From positions 1 to 64,000 of the forward strand of contig NZ_JAMGBG010000074.1 of NCBI RefSeq assembly GCF_023516595.1: a stretch of DNA of 64,000 nucleotides. Direction: 5' to 3'. This stretch comes from Streptomyces neyagawaensis (GTDB taxonomy: Bacteria; Actinomycetota; Actinomycetes; Streptomycetales; Streptomycetaceae). The notes below the pieces were generated by a model. It was not told the origin of the DNA, did no database searches, and saw only the letters and a list, made by a program, of their open reading frames with translations. The position numbers were made by a program, and so were the translations under genes. Below, one piece after another: positions 1 to 9,072 of this stretch (its first letter is position 1; the number at the start of each line of letters is the position of its first letter).

Positions 1-2559
1 GTGGGAGGTGTGGAAGACGCCCGCGTCCTGGGTGGCGTTGGCTCCGGACAGGTTCACCGCCGAGCCGACCTGGGTGAAGGTGGTTCCGTTGGTGGAGTAG
101 TACCCGCTGACCTGGTTGCCGGTGCGGGTGAGCCGCAACCAGACCGGTGCCTTGATGCCCGTGGTCTTCTTCTCGGCGTCGAGGTATCCGTCGCCGTTGG
201 AGTCGTACTCGAGGACGACTCCGTTGCTGGGCGTCACGGCCATGACCGCGTAGCCTGCCGAGCTGCCGGCGCCCTTGATGCTGTTGCGGACCATGATGCC
301 CGCTTTCGCCCAGGGGTTGGTGTTGTCCAGCTGGCTCACCTTGGTGGTCACGGTGGTGCCGTTGGTGAACGACTGGTTCTGGTAGACGGCCCCGTACTGG
401 TCGTCGTGCTGCGGCGTACCGCCCCAGACGTCGGCCCCGGCCCCGGTGATCGCGAACTGGCCGTTCGCCTGGCTGAAGGTGGCGGGCGAGTTCACCGCGA
501 AGGTGGAGTAGGGGGCGGTCACCGGGTACTTGAGGTACTGGTACGCGGGTTCCAGGCCGGCGTCGTTCATGACCGTTCGGGCGCCCGCCGGCCAGTCACC
601 GTCTGTGATGATCTGCGTGCCGCTGACCACGCTGCCACGGTTGCCGTCAGTGACGTCACCGGCCTTCGTGGCCCAGTTGTCGGTCAGGGTGAAATTGCCG
701 GTGTTGAAGTTGCTGGCGACGTTCTGGTGGGCGTAGGCGCCCACCCGGTCGAAGACGTTGTTGGTGGCGGACAGGTATCGCGACCCCTCGTCGAAATACA
801 TGCCGAAATAGATGCCTCCGTTGCCGCCGACGCTGCAGTAGTTCCGGTCGATCACACTGGAGGGGTTCGCCGACAAGGTGTAGAAGCAGCCGGCGTCGTT
901 CATCGACTGCAGGAAGTGGTGCACGTAGTTGGCGACGACCTTGTTCCCCTTGGCTGTCGTCGGGGTGTCGTAGACCGGCTGGTAGTTGTACAGACCCCGG
1001 CGCTGGTACTCCGGGCTTCCGCCCTGGTCGTTGACTCCCCATCCGTAGCCGATGCTGATGCCGCCGTAGGGGACGTCGTACACCTCGTTGTGGCTGATCT
1101 CGCTGTTGGTGGTGTATGTGGCGAGAATCGCGTGGTTGTCGCGGTAGTCGATGGCGACGTCGTGGATGAGGTTGTTCTTGATCGTGATGTCCTTGTTCGT
1201 CATCCGGACGTCACTGGGATGATGCGCGTCTTCCCGGAGTCCGCCGACGATGATGGCGCCCGCCGCGATCTGCTTGAAGACCGAGCCGACGACGGTGATG
1301 TCGCCGGCCCCCAGGCCGACACCTGAGGTGTGCGCGTTGGCGTCCTGGCCGATGCCGAGGCCGTAACTGCCGAGGCCGATGAACTTGTCGTTGCTGAACG
1401 TCACGTGGTTCGCGGCGGACACCTGTACCGCCGCGGGCATCTGCAGCCACTTCGGCCGGGTCGCCTCGAACAGGCTGCATCCCGCCTTGCAGGAGGTGAA
1501 GGCGTCCGACGGCCTGTTCCAGTTGCCCTTGATGTACCCGCCGGTCTGCTGGTCGGCCCAGCCGTCGTTGGAGCTCGGGTGCAGCCAGCTCGTGTGGGAG
1601 AACTGCACACCGACGAAGGACAGGTGGTGGACCGGCGCATCGTAGGTGCCGCCGACGCTGATGAGCGACTCCAGCCGCGGCAGCTCCACGTCAGCAGTAC
1701 TGATGTCCTGCCCCGCCAGCGGCTTGTAGTAGAGGTAGCCGGTGGCGGTGTTCAGATACCACTCCCCACCGGCATCGAGGATCTCGTAGGCGTTCTCCAG
1801 GTACGCCGGTCCCTTGCGGAACGCGTTCTGGACGACGTCCCAGCCCCAGGTGTTGTTGTCCCAGGCGGGCTGCTGCATGGTGAACGTGTTGTTGCTGATG
1901 CTCTGGACCGGCATGTAGCGGTCGGTCCAGCTGTTGAGCGTCTCGAGCTCCACCCGGCTCTGGTTGGCCAGCGTGTTCAGGTAGCTCAGCGCGGGTTTGG
2001 TGAAGGTGAACCCGGTCGGGTTGAACGTGAAGTCGGAGCGATTGACCTGGGTGCGCGCCCGGGTGGCGAGCAGGCCGTCGACGTAGAGCTGGCGGGTGTC
2101 GAAGCCGGTGCCGACGTTGGCGCGCCAGATGTTCTTGGCCGCGTCGAACTGCGACCAGCCGGTTACCTTCCGCGCCCCCGAGATGATCGGGTCAGCACCG
2201 GGGGCGGCCTTCCACACCACCGTGTGGCCGTTGTTGCCCGAGTCGGCGGCAGTGAAGGAGAGCGGGTCGGAGAGACGGTAGGTACCGTCCGCCAACTGCA
2301 CGACGATGTCGCCGGTCATGCCGGAGTTGACCGCACGCACCGAGGTCTTCGCCTGGGTGATCGAACACGGCTGGGCGGAGGAGCACGCGGTACCGCTGCC
2401 CGAGGGTGACGCGTAGAGCGTCGTCATGGTCGCCGCCTGCGCCGTTCCGGCGGACGCGACCGCGGAGAGCAGGGCGCCGACGAGCGCCGTCGCCACGGTC
2501 GCGGCACGTATCCGCAGCCGGGGGCCGCGTGAGGGGATCGTTCTTCGGAGTGAAAGCAC
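1..2559 (-). CDS. Secreted right-handed parallel beta-helix protein, 3' end outside window
   Basis: Large extracellular protein, running off the left edge of the window, so its C terminus is missing. At least 853 codons are visible. The GTG start at 2559 is preceded by AAGGAG at 2565-2570. It begins with an Arg-rich signal peptide ending near SAGTAQAA. The first ~200 residues hold the 'YASPSGSG' motif typical of secreted pectate-lyase-like and beta-helix enzymes. The central part is rich in Asn/Gly/Val ladder repeats (e.g. VTFSNDKFIGLGSYGLGIG, DITIKNNLIHDV), as in beta-helix carbohydrate-active proteins. The last ~170 visible residues (QFAITGAGADVW ... VWLRLTRTGNQVSGYYSTNG) resemble a concanavalin-like DUF1349-type domain. 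It is divergent from a GntR/FadR regulator, which suggests local control. Substrate is not deducible; a polysaccharide lyase or hydrolase role is inference. Confidence 0.85.
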   Translation of the reverse strand, partial: MLSLRRTIPSRGPRLRIRAATVATALVGALLSAVASAGTAQAATMTTLYASPSGSGTACSSAQPCSITQAKTSVRAVNSGMTGDIVVQLADGTYRLSDPLSFTAADSGNNGHTVVWKAAPGADPIISGARKVTGWSQFDAAKNIWRANVGTGFDTRQLYVDGLLATRARTQVNRSDFTFNPTGFTFTKPALSYLNTLANQSRVELETLNSWTDRYMPVQSISNNTFTMQQPAWDNNTWGWDVVQNAFRKGPAYLENAYEILDAGGEWYLNTATGYLYYKPLAGQDISTADVELPRLESLISVGGTYDAPVHHLSFVGVQFSHTSWLHPSSNDGWADQQTGGYIKGNWNRPSDAFTSCKAGCSLFEATRPKWLQMPAAVQVSAANHVTFSNDKFIGLGSYGLGIGQDANAHTSGVGLGAGDITVVGSVFKQIAAGAIIVGGLREDAHHPSDVRMTNKDITIKNNLIHDVAIDYRDNHAILATYTTNSEISHNEVYDVPYGGISIGYGWGVNDQGGSPEYQRRGLYNYQPVYDTPTTAKGNKVVANYVHHFLQSMNDAGCFYTLSANPSSVIDRNYCSVGGNGGIYFGMYFDEGSRYLSATNNVFDRVGAYAHQNVASNFNTGNFTLTDNWATKAGDVTDGNRGSVVSGTQIITDGDWPAGARTVMNDAGLEPAYQYLKYPVTAPYSTFAVNSPATFSQANGQFAITGAGADVWGGTPQHDDQYGAVYQNQSFTNGTTVTTKVSQLDNTNPWAKAGIMVRNSIKGAGSSAGYAVMAVTPSNGVVLEYDSNGDGYLDAEKKTTGIKAPVWLRLTRTGNQVSGYYSTNGTTFTQVGSAVNLSGANATQDAGVFHTSH

Positions 2560-2665
2560 GAGAGCTCCTTCGGTGATGCGCACCGTGCCTGGTCCCCTCT
2601 CGGTCGCGACCCGGCGGGAATTCGGCCATGTTTCACCGGCGTTTCGCCGGGGCGGAGGAACTTCA

Positions 2666-2677
2666 TCATACGAATGA
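2666..2677. promoter_or_regulatory. Candidate operator in the beta-helix/GntR divergent promoter
   Basis: TCATACGAATGA has perfect TCAT/ATGA arms. It lies about 17 bp upstream of a -10-like TATGCT (2694-2699) for the GntR gene and about 107 bp upstream of the beta-helix start. This fits an autoregulatory site for the FadR-type repressor. Inference from symmetry and position only. Confidence 0.35.
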
Positions 2678-2729
2678 CATAATCCGCAAGGTGTATGCTG
2701 TGGTATTTCCTGATCATGAGGAGCCGCGC

Positions 2730-3503
2730 GTGCCCCGTACCCCGGCCAGTCGTCAACGACTGGCGCCTGCGCCCTCGGAAGGGTCGCTGGGAGCCGTTCC
2801 CCGACGGCAGACCGGTCGGCTCAGCGACACCGTGGTGACCTATCTCGTCGACCGCATTGTGGGCGGGGCCTATCCGCCGGACTCCGCGCTGCCCATCGAG
2901 GCGGTGCTGTGCGAGGAGTTCGGCGTCAGTCGGACCGTGGTGCGCGAGTCGGTGAAGGTACTCGAAGAGAAGGGGCTGGTCAGGGCGGCGCCCGGGCGCG
3001 GTACACGGGTGCGTGAGCCGCAGGAGTGGAATCTCCTGGACCCTGTCGTCCTGGAGGCCCAGATCCGTCACGACCGGACGCTGACGATCCTCGACCAGCT
3101 GGTCAGCGTGCGGACCGCCCTGGAGGCCGAGATGGCCGCCGACGCGGCCGGCCGCATCACCGACCTCGAACTCGCCGGGCTCGAGGAGCAAGCCACCGCG
3201 CTGCGGGAGGCACTGGACGACCCGGTGCGCTACGCCGAGGAAGACGCCACCTTCCACGAGATGATCATGAGGGCTTCCGGAAACCTCCTGGGTCAAGCCA
3301 TCATCCGCAGCATTCACGGCAAGGCCCGCCTGTCACGCCTCTATGTCGGTCACGCAACCCGCGACGGCTTGACCGAGTCACTGGCCGAGCACGTGGCCAT
3401 ACTCGAGCTGCTCCGCCGACGTGACGCCGACGGAGCCGCCCGCGCGATGCGCGAGCACATCGCCCGCGCCTGGGCGAGCCGCCGGCCGACCCCGCAGCCG
3501 TGA
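2730..3503 (+). CDS. FadR-subfamily GntR transcriptional regulator
   Basis: DNA-binding regulator of 257-258 residues. An N-terminal winged helix (LSDTVVTYLVDRIVGGAYPP; VSRTVVRESVKVLEEKGLV) is followed by an all-helical FCD ligand/metal-binding domain carrying the Asp/His set typical of the family (EEDATFHEMI, a later EHVAIL and a C-terminal REHIARAW). I chose GTG 2730 because GAGGAG lies at 2717-2722; the open frame extends to 2628, but those codons cover the promoter and palindrome. FCD regulators commonly sense small organic or sugar acids, and this one is divergent from a secreted beta-helix enzyme, so it plausibly represses that gene. The effector is unknown. Confidence 0.92.
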   Translation: MPRTPASRQRLAPAPSEGSLGAVPRRQTGRLSDTVVTYLVDRIVGGAYPPDSALPIEAVLCEEFGVSRTVVRESVKVLEEKGLVRAAPGRGTRVREPQEWNLLDPVVLEAQIRHDRTLTILDQLVSVRTALEAEMAADAAGRITDLELAGLEEQATALREALDDPVRYAEEDATFHEMIMRASGNLLGQAIIRSIHGKARLSRLYVGHATRDGLTESLAEHVAILELLRRRDADGAARAMREHIARAWASRRPTPQP

Positions 3504-3624
3504 CATCACCGGCGGGCCCCACGTCCGAGAGATGCTGCCGCACTGGCCCTACGCCCAGGCTTAGACCACGTCATCCGACCCGCGCCCGCCGCCGAACCGC
3601 GCACCCCGAGCTACTGGGCGCCCC

Positions 3625-4734
3625 TCACGGCCGCTCCCCCGTGCGGTCCACCACCCCCCGCTTCAGGATCGCCGCCGACGACACCAGGTCCCCGACTCGC
3701 AGCGACTCGCAGTCCCCGTCCGGCGCGTTGAGGTTGACCGAGTTGAACGCCAGGAACGCCGACGTCCGCTCGTCGAAGAGCAGTTCGTAGCGGGACCGGC
3801 CCTGCCCGAAGTCGTTGAACCACCCCGCGATCCCGACGGACACACCCGAGCGGCCCACCGTGTCCCGCGCCCCCTCGTACACCGTCAGCCCGGGGATCCG
3901 GGCCAGCGCCCGGTACAGCGCGACCTCCTCCTTCGGCGGCAGCAGCTGCCCGGCCAGCAGCTCGGCGCCCTTCGCGAACGCCTTCCGGTCGGCGCGCCTG
4001 TCGCCGGCCTTCGGCTCCTTGCCGGCCTTGGCCCCGTACAGGTACCGGTACATCCCCTCGACCCCGTCGGGCAGTTCGTCCTCGGCCTGCCGGTAGGAGG
4101 TGATGAAGCCCTTCATGCGCGGCAGCACGTGGAGACGGCGCTCCCCGAACTGCTCATCGCGGGCCAGCCCGGCGTGCTTGCCGTCCACCGACCTCCAGAA
4201 CTCCCGGGTCCCGAACGGATGCCCCTCGTCGGTGCTGTCGCAGTCGGAACGCATCAAGTCCTCGTCCAGCTTCCAGTGGTAGTCCTCCTGCTTGATGTAG
4301 ACGAACTGGTCGTCCTCGATCGCGGGCTGCTTCCGCTTCCCGACCGCCTCGGCGGCCCGCTCCAGCACCTCGGCGGCCCTCCGGTCGCTGAGGGTGCCGC
4401 CCGACGGGTCCCCCTGCTTGAGCACACTGGGCGCCGGGGGCTCGGCGATCACCGCGGAGCCGACGACCACGGCGACGGTCAGGGCGGCCGCCACGGCGGG
4501 CGCGGCGAAGGCGGGCCGCCGCCAGAGCGGCCGTACGGCCACCGGACGCGAGGTGTCCGCGCTCTCGGTACGGTTCTCGATCTCCCGCATCAGCTGCTCC
4601 CTCAGGACACGGTGACGGCCCGGCGGCAACTCCCGCTCCACGGCGGCGGGAACCTCCGGAGAGGACTCGGTCTCCGGGGAAGCCGTGGCCTCCGGCGGGG
4701 ACGGGGTGTCGTGGGGGGACGGGTTCTCGTTCAC
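3625..4734 (-). CDS. CU044_5270-type membrane-anchored protein, partner of the sigma factor
   Basis: 369-residue protein whose GTG start overlaps the stop of the upstream sigma-factor gene (GTGA), indicating translational coupling. The N terminus is Pro/Glu-rich and disordered, followed by a conserved helix (PGRHRVLREQLMREIENR). One membrane span lies at about residues 76-97, and a ~270-residue extracytoplasmic domain follows (DDQFVYIKQEDYHWK; TREFWRSVDGKHAG; PDGVEGMYRYLY). Actinobacteria very commonly encode this family directly after an ECF/SigE-like sigma gene. An anti-sigma or envelope-sensing role is inferred from that context and is not shown by any recognisable zinc motif (no HxxxCxxC is visible). 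Confidence 0.85.
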   Translation of the reverse strand: MNENPSPHDTPSPPEATASPETESSPEVPAAVERELPPGRHRVLREQLMREIENRTESADTSRPVAVRPLWRRPAFAAPAVAAALTVAVVVGSAVIAEPPAPSVLKQGDPSGGTLSDRRAAEVLERAAEAVGKRKQPAIEDDQFVYIKQEDYHWKLDEDLMRSDCDSTDEGHPFGTREFWRSVDGKHAGLARDEQFGERRLHVLPRMKGFITSYRQAEDELPDGVEGMYRYLYGAKAGKEPKAGDRRADRKAFAKGAELLAGQLLPPKEEVALYRALARIPGLTVYEGARDTVGRSGVSVGIAGWFNDFGQGRSRYELLFDERTSAFLAFNSVNLNAPDGDCESLRVGDLVSSAAILKRGVVDRTGERP

Positions 4735-5360
4735 TGGTTCCCCTCCTGGATGGGCCCGGCCACAGGGGTGCGGCCGCCTTGTGTCTGTCCGCGCCCGGCG
4801 GCGGGTTCCCCGGCGAGCGCCGCGGCGAGCTTCGCGCGGGCGCGGGAGAGGCGGGAGCGGACCGTGCCCACGGGAACGCCGAGCGCCTCCGCCGCGGCGG
4901 CGTAGTCGAGGCCGCCCCAGGCGCACAGCGCGAGCACCTCGCGCTCGGGCCGCCGCAGCCGGTCCACCGCCGTGCGCACCGCCCGCAGATACGCCGTGTC
5001 GTCGACCTTCCCGGCCACGTCGTCGGCGAAGTCCCGCACGGACTCGGGCCTCGGCAGCCGGGCCACGGCCGCGGCGTGCCGCCGGGCGGTGCGGCGGCTG
5101 TTGCGGGTCACGTTCGTGGCGATGCCGAGCAGCCACGGTCGCGGCGAACCGCCCTCCCGGTCCAGCCGGTCCCGCAGCCGCCACGCCTCCAGGAAGGTCA
5201 GCGACACGATGTCCTCGGCCGTCGACCAGTCCCCCGTCAGCCGGAAGGCATGGTTGTACACGGAACGCGCGTACGCGTCGAAGACCTCGCCGAAGGCCTC
5301 CGCGTCCCCGTCCCTGATCCGGGCGCGCAACGCGCTCCGGTCCCCCTGATTCGTCTCCAC
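4731..5360 (-). CDS. ECF-type RNA polymerase sigma factor (sigma-70 family)
   Basis: About 209 residues. Region 2 is clear (DAEAFGEVFDAYARSVYNHA, then DWSTAEDIVSLTFLEAWRLR, the core- and -10-binding segment). Region 4 contains RRPEREVLALCAWGGLDYAA and a helix-turn-helix ending VPVGTVRSRLSRARAKLAAA. I chose GTG 5360 (product ETNQGDRSALRARIRDGD...) because the longer frame up to 5405 would run through a 12-bp inverted repeat (5381-5427) and lacks a ribosome site; a purine run AGGGGGAGG precedes 5360. It is co-transcribed with the overlapping membrane protein, which probably regulates it. Target genes are unknown. Confidence 0.92.
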   Translation of the reverse strand: METNQGDRSALRARIRDGDAEAFGEVFDAYARSVYNHAFRLTGDWSTAEDIVSLTFLEAWRLRDRLDREGGSPRPWLLGIATNVTRNSRRTARRHAAAVARLPRPESVRDFADDVAGKVDDTAYLRAVRTAVDRLRRPEREVLALCAWGGLDYAAAAEALGVPVGTVRSRLSRARAKLAAALAGEPAAGRGQTQGGRTPVAGPIQEGNQ

Positions 5361-5380
5361 GTCCTCCCCCTGTCCGCACG

Positions 5381-5427
5381 CCGAAGGCCGGTTCCCGTGA
5401 CCCACGTCACAGAAGACCGGCCTTCGG
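5381..5427 (-). terminator. Nested inverted repeat between ccsB and the sigma gene
   Basis: A 12-bp arm CCGAAGGCCGGT (5381-5392) pairs perfectly with ACCGGCCTTCGG (5416-5427). Inside the loop sits a second palindrome, GTGAC-CCAC-GTCAC (5397-5410). It can end ccsB transcripts, and the inner palindrome could also be an operator for the sigma gene. Confidence 0.6.
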
Positions 5428-5468
5428 CGGATGAAGTTGTACGGGAGAGGCCCGCGAGGCCCCTGCGG

Positions 5469-6557
5469 TCAGACGCCCGCGTAGGAGTGCTTGCCGCTGA
5501 CGAAGATGTTGACGCCGTAGTAGTTGAACAGCCAGCAGGCGAAGGCGACGAGCGCGATGTACGCGGCCTTGCGGCCCTTCCAGCCGGCGGTGGCGCGGGC
5601 GTGCAGGTAGCAGGCGTAGGCGACCCAGGTGATGAACGACCAGGTCTCCTTGGGGTCCCAGCCCCAGTAGCGGCCCCACGCGTCGCCCGCCCAGATGGCG
5701 CCCGCGATGATCGTGAACGTCCACAGCGGGAAGACGGCGGCGTTGACGCGGTACGAGAACTTGTCGAGGGACGCCGAGGCGGGCAGCCGCTCCATGACGG
5801 AGGTCGCGAACCGGCCCGGCCGGCCGCCGCTCGCCAGCTTGCTCTCGTAGGAGTCCTTGAACAGGTACAGGATCGTGCCGACCGCGCCCACGTAGAAGAC
5901 GGCGCCGCAGAAGATCGCGGTGGAGACGTGGATGTACAGCCAGTACGAGTGGAGGGCGGGAACCAACTGGTCACTGGCGGTGTACAAGACAGTGACGGCG
6001 AGACCGAGATCGAGGAGGACCGTGGTGATCAGCGGCAGGCCCAGCCAGCGCACGTTCTTCTTCAGCGCGAGCAGCACGAGGTACACCCCGACGGCCACGG
6101 TGGAGAAGGTGATGTTGAACTCGTACATGTTGCCCCACGGCGCCCGCTGCACCGACAGCGCCCGCGCGAGCACACCGGCGGCCTCGACGGCCCACGCCAG
6201 CACCGTGAGGGACACGGCGATACGGCCGTAGAGGTCGCCCTGCTCGTCCCCGCCGTGGGCGCCCGGTCCGTCCGGCACGTCCCGCGCGCCGGCGGCGGCC
6301 CGCACGACCACCTTCGGCCGCTCCAGCACGGAGGTGCCCCCGGCCGACTTCACGGTCACCGAGGGCGCGGCCGCCTTCTTCGCCGCGCCGTCCTGGGAGG
6401 TGAGCGCGGCGGCCGTCCGGCCCACCTTGCTGCGGCTGCCGAACAGCCATTCGGCGATGTACGCGAAGAAGGCCAGCGTGTACACGGCCATCGCGGAGTA
6501 GATCAGCGTGTTGCTGATGTTCGCGAGATTCTCGTTGGTCGCGGCGGCGAGAGTCAC
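5469..6557 (-). CDS. ccsB: Cytochrome c biogenesis protein CcsB/ResC
   Basis: 362-residue polytopic membrane protein of system II cytochrome c maturation. It works with ResB to deliver heme and attach it to apocytochromes on the outer face of the membrane. It carries the heme-handling WWD signature (GDAWGRYWGWDPKETWSF) between late transmembrane helices, and conserved histidines flank that loop in the family. An N-terminal span (NTLIYSAMAVYTLAFFAYIAE) is followed by a ~90-residue cytoplasmic, low-complexity insert before the next helix, which is typical of actinobacterial members. Its start overlaps the resB stop by 4 bp, so it is the last gene of the resA-ccdA-resB-ccsB operon; an inverted repeat follows. 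Confidence 0.96.
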   Translation of the reverse strand: MTLAAATNENLANISNTLIYSAMAVYTLAFFAYIAEWLFGSRSKVGRTAAALTSQDGAAKKAAAPSVTVKSAGGTSVLERPKVVVRAAAGARDVPDGPGAHGGDEQGDLYGRIAVSLTVLAWAVEAAGVLARALSVQRAPWGNMYEFNITFSTVAVGVYLVLLALKKNVRWLGLPLITTVLLDLGLAVTVLYTASDQLVPALHSYWLYIHVSTAIFCGAVFYVGAVGTILYLFKDSYESKLASGGRPGRFATSVMERLPASASLDKFSYRVNAAVFPLWTFTIIAGAIWAGDAWGRYWGWDPKETWSFITWVAYACYLHARATAGWKGRKAAYIALVAFACWLFNYYGVNIFVSGKHSYAGV

Positions 6558-8269
6558 TTCTCAGCCCCTTCGGCAGTGACGACTGGGGGTTCGGAGTCGG
6601 GGTCGGGGTCCGGGTCGGGGTCGACGTCCGGGTCGGGCGCGGTGGGAGCCTCGTCGTGGATCACTCCGGCCAGGTCGCCCAGCTCCTCCGGCACCTTCGC
6701 GGACTCGCTGCGGCCGAGGCCCGCCATCTCGACCACGGTCACCCCGTCGGGCCCGGCGACCGCGCGGACCCACACCCGGCGGCGCTGGATGAAGAGGGAC
6801 CCGGCGAGACCGAGGATCGCGGTGATCGCGCCGCCAAGAGCCCAGCCGCTGCCGGGCTGCTGGGTCACCTGGAAGCCGGCCCACTCCTTGACCCCGTCGA
6901 ACGTGATGGTGCCCGCACCGTTCGGCAGGGTCATGGACTCGCCGATCTCCAGGTTCTCCCGCACCTGCGCGCCCTTGGCGTCGCGGAACGCCTTCAGCTT
7001 CGACTTGTCGAGCTGGTACACGCTCTGCGGGAGGCCCGCGTTGACCCTCAGGTCACCGTGGTACGGCGTCAGGTTCAGCCGCGGGTTCAGCAGCGCGGGG
7101 AACTGCGAGACGACCGCCGAGTCCTTGCCGCCGTACGTCGGGAGGAAGAACGCCTGGATACCGAGCTGGTCCCACGTGCCCTTGCCGTCGCGGTAGCCGT
7201 CCATCACCTTGATCGCGCCGGTGGAGGTGACGTTGGAGTCCAGCGGCAGCAGCGGCACCGCGTCCTCGAAGACGACCTTGCCCCGGCCGTCCTTGATGGT
7301 GATGACGGGCGCGTAGCCGTGGCTGACGAGGTAGACCTTGGAGTCGTCGATCTCCAGCGGCTTGTTGACCTCGATCCGGGTGGTCTTCTCTTTGCCGTCC
7401 GCGCCGACGGCGTAGACGACGTTCGCCTCGTAGATCCGCGGGGTGCCCTTGTTCGGCCCGGTGGCCTCATAGGTGCCGCGGAAGTTCTTGAGGTCGAAGC
7501 TGAACGGGTTGAGGTCGTCGGCGGAGAAGAGGTTGCCGGACTTGAAGTCGTCGTACTGCGTGAGTGTGTTGGCGAACCCGTCGCCCTCGACGATCAGCTT
7601 GTTGCCCTCGGACTTGTAGAGCTGGCCCCAGGCGAAGGCGATGAGCATCACGATCAGCGCGAGATGGAAGGCGAGGTTGCCGGCCTCCCTGAGGTAGCCC
7701 TTCTCCGCGGCGACCGCGTCCCCGGCGACATGCGCGCGGAACCGGCGCCGCTTCAGCGCCTTCAGCGCGACCTCGCGGACCTGCTCCGGGGTGGCCCCGG
7801 TGCGCCAGGTCGCGTAGGCGGGCATGCGCGTCAGCCGCTTCGGCGCGCCCGGCGGGCGGCCCCGGAGCTGGCCGACGAACTGCCAGGTGCGGGGCACGAT
7901 GCAGCCGATGAGCGAGACGAACAGCAGGATGTAGATCGCGGAGAACCACACCGAGCTGTAGACGTGGAACAGCCCGAGCTTCTCGTAGACCGGCCCCAGG
8001 GTGTCGTGCCGCTTCATGAAGTCGGCGACCCGGGTCTCGTCCTGTCCGCTCTGCGGGATCAGCGAGCCGGGGATCGCCGCGAGCGACAGCAGGAACAGCA
8101 GCAGCAGCGCGACCCGCATGGAGGTCAGCTGCCGCCAGAACCAGCGGGCCCAGCCGATCACTCCGAGCTGGGGGACGTTGAGGGCGTCCTCCTGCGGGGC
8201 GGTGGACAGCCGCGAGCCGACGACGTCGAGTTCGCTGTCGTCGCGCTTGCCGGAGTCGGTCGTCGTCAT
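6554..8269 (-). CDS. resB: Cytochrome c biogenesis protein ResB
   Basis: 571-residue membrane protein, partner of CcsB in system II cytochrome c assembly. N-terminal helices (SMRVALLLLFLLSLAAIPGS; VWFSAIYILLFVSLIGCIV) are followed by a third span (AFHLALIVMLIAFAWGQ), a large extracytoplasmic domain of about 300 residues and a final span near residue 480 (GWALGGAITAILGLAGSLF). The C-terminal tail ends in Asp-Pro repeats (DVDPDPDPDPD), encoded by a short GGGTCG-type tandem repeat in the DNA. Its ATGA junction with ccsB and 4-bp gap from ccdA indicate one transcript. Confidence 0.95.
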   Translation of the reverse strand: MTTTDSGKRDDSELDVVGSRLSTAPQEDALNVPQLGVIGWARWFWRQLTSMRVALLLLFLLSLAAIPGSLIPQSGQDETRVADFMKRHDTLGPVYEKLGLFHVYSSVWFSAIYILLFVSLIGCIVPRTWQFVGQLRGRPPGAPKRLTRMPAYATWRTGATPEQVREVALKALKRRRFRAHVAGDAVAAEKGYLREAGNLAFHLALIVMLIAFAWGQLYKSEGNKLIVEGDGFANTLTQYDDFKSGNLFSADDLNPFSFDLKNFRGTYEATGPNKGTPRIYEANVVYAVGADGKEKTTRIEVNKPLEIDDSKVYLVSHGYAPVITIKDGRGKVVFEDAVPLLPLDSNVTSTGAIKVMDGYRDGKGTWDQLGIQAFFLPTYGGKDSAVVSQFPALLNPRLNLTPYHGDLRVNAGLPQSVYQLDKSKLKAFRDAKGAQVRENLEIGESMTLPNGAGTITFDGVKEWAGFQVTQQPGSGWALGGAITAILGLAGSLFIQRRRVWVRAVAGPDGVTVVEMAGLGRSESAKVPEELGDLAGVIHDEAPTAPDPDVDPDPDPDPDSEPPVVTAEGAEK

Positions 8270-8273
8270 TGGC

Positions 8274-9071
8274 TCAGATCCCAGGGGTGAAGCCGGTGGA
8301 CCAGACCTGCATCTCCTGCACGATGCGGTCCCAGGCGCCGGTCAGCATGAGCACGCCGATGGTGATCATCATGCCGCCGCCGATGCGCAGCACCCACGCG
8401 TAGTGCCGCTTGACCCAGGCGAACGCGCCGAGCGCCTTGCGGAAGGCCACCGCGGCGAGCACGAAGGGCAGGCCCAGCCCCAGACAGTACGCCACCATCA
8501 GCAGCGCGCCGCGCACGGCGCTGCCCTCCTGCATCGCGAGGACGTTCACGGCGGCGAGGGTCGGGCCGATGCAGGGGACCCACCCTATGCCGAAGAGCGC
8601 ACCGAGGACCGGGGCGCCCACCAGTCCGGTGGCCGGCTTGGTGTGGAAGCGGAACTCGCGCTGGGTGAGCCAGGGCATCAGCCCCATGAAGAAGAGACCC
8701 ATGAAGATCATGAACCCGCCGAGCACCTTGGTCAGCACCTGTTGGTGCTCCAGGAGCGTCGTGCCGAAGTACCCGAACAGGGCCCCGCTGGAGACGAACA
8801 CCGCGGTGAACCCGAGCACGAACAGCCCGGCGCCGGCCGCCATCCGCCCCTTGCGGGCGTCCGCGAGGTCGGTGCCGCCGACGCCGGTGACGTACGACAG
8901 ATAGCCGGGCACGAGGGGCAGGACGCAGGGCGAGAAGAAGGAGACGAGACCGCCGAGCAGGGCGACCGGCAGCGCGAGCAGCAGGGCCCCGCTGGAGACG
9001 GTCTCGGTGAGCCCGGAGGCGTTGGTGGTGAGGGCGGTGTTCAGCACGGTCGCGGTCGTCGTTCCCGGCAC
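8274..9071 (-). CDS. ccdA: CcdA-type thiol-disulfide transporter
   Basis: 265-residue integral membrane protein with about six helices that moves reducing equivalents across the membrane to ResA. The two redox cysteines typical of CcdA are visible in membrane helices (FFSPCVLPLVPGYLSY and GIGWVPCIGPTLAA), each next to the conserved prolines. The GTG start lies just 3' of the resA stop (9073-9075), so the genes are coupled. The 20 residues before the first helix are not conserved-looking, and a slightly later start is possible. Confidence 0.95.
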   Translation of the reverse strand: MPGTTTATVLNTALTTNASGLTETVSSGALLLALPVALLGGLVSFFSPCVLPLVPGYLSYVTGVGGTDLADARKGRMAAGAGLFVLGFTAVFVSSGALFGYFGTTLLEHQQVLTKVLGGFMIFMGLFFMGLMPWLTQREFRFHTKPATGLVGAPVLGALFGIGWVPCIGPTLAAVNVLAMQEGSAVRGALLMVAYCLGLGLPFVLAAVAFRKALGAFAWVKRHYAWVLRIGGGMMITIGVLMLTGAWDRIVQEMQVWSTGFTPGI

Positions 9072-9072
9072 G

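Noticed and set aside
2628..2729. Longer N terminus for the GntR regulator
   Set aside because: The added 34 codons cover the promoter and palindrome, lack a ribosome site and are not homologous in character.
4779..7196. 805-codon plus frame
   Set aside because: Antisense to the sigma factor, ccsB and resB, each with firm family motifs.
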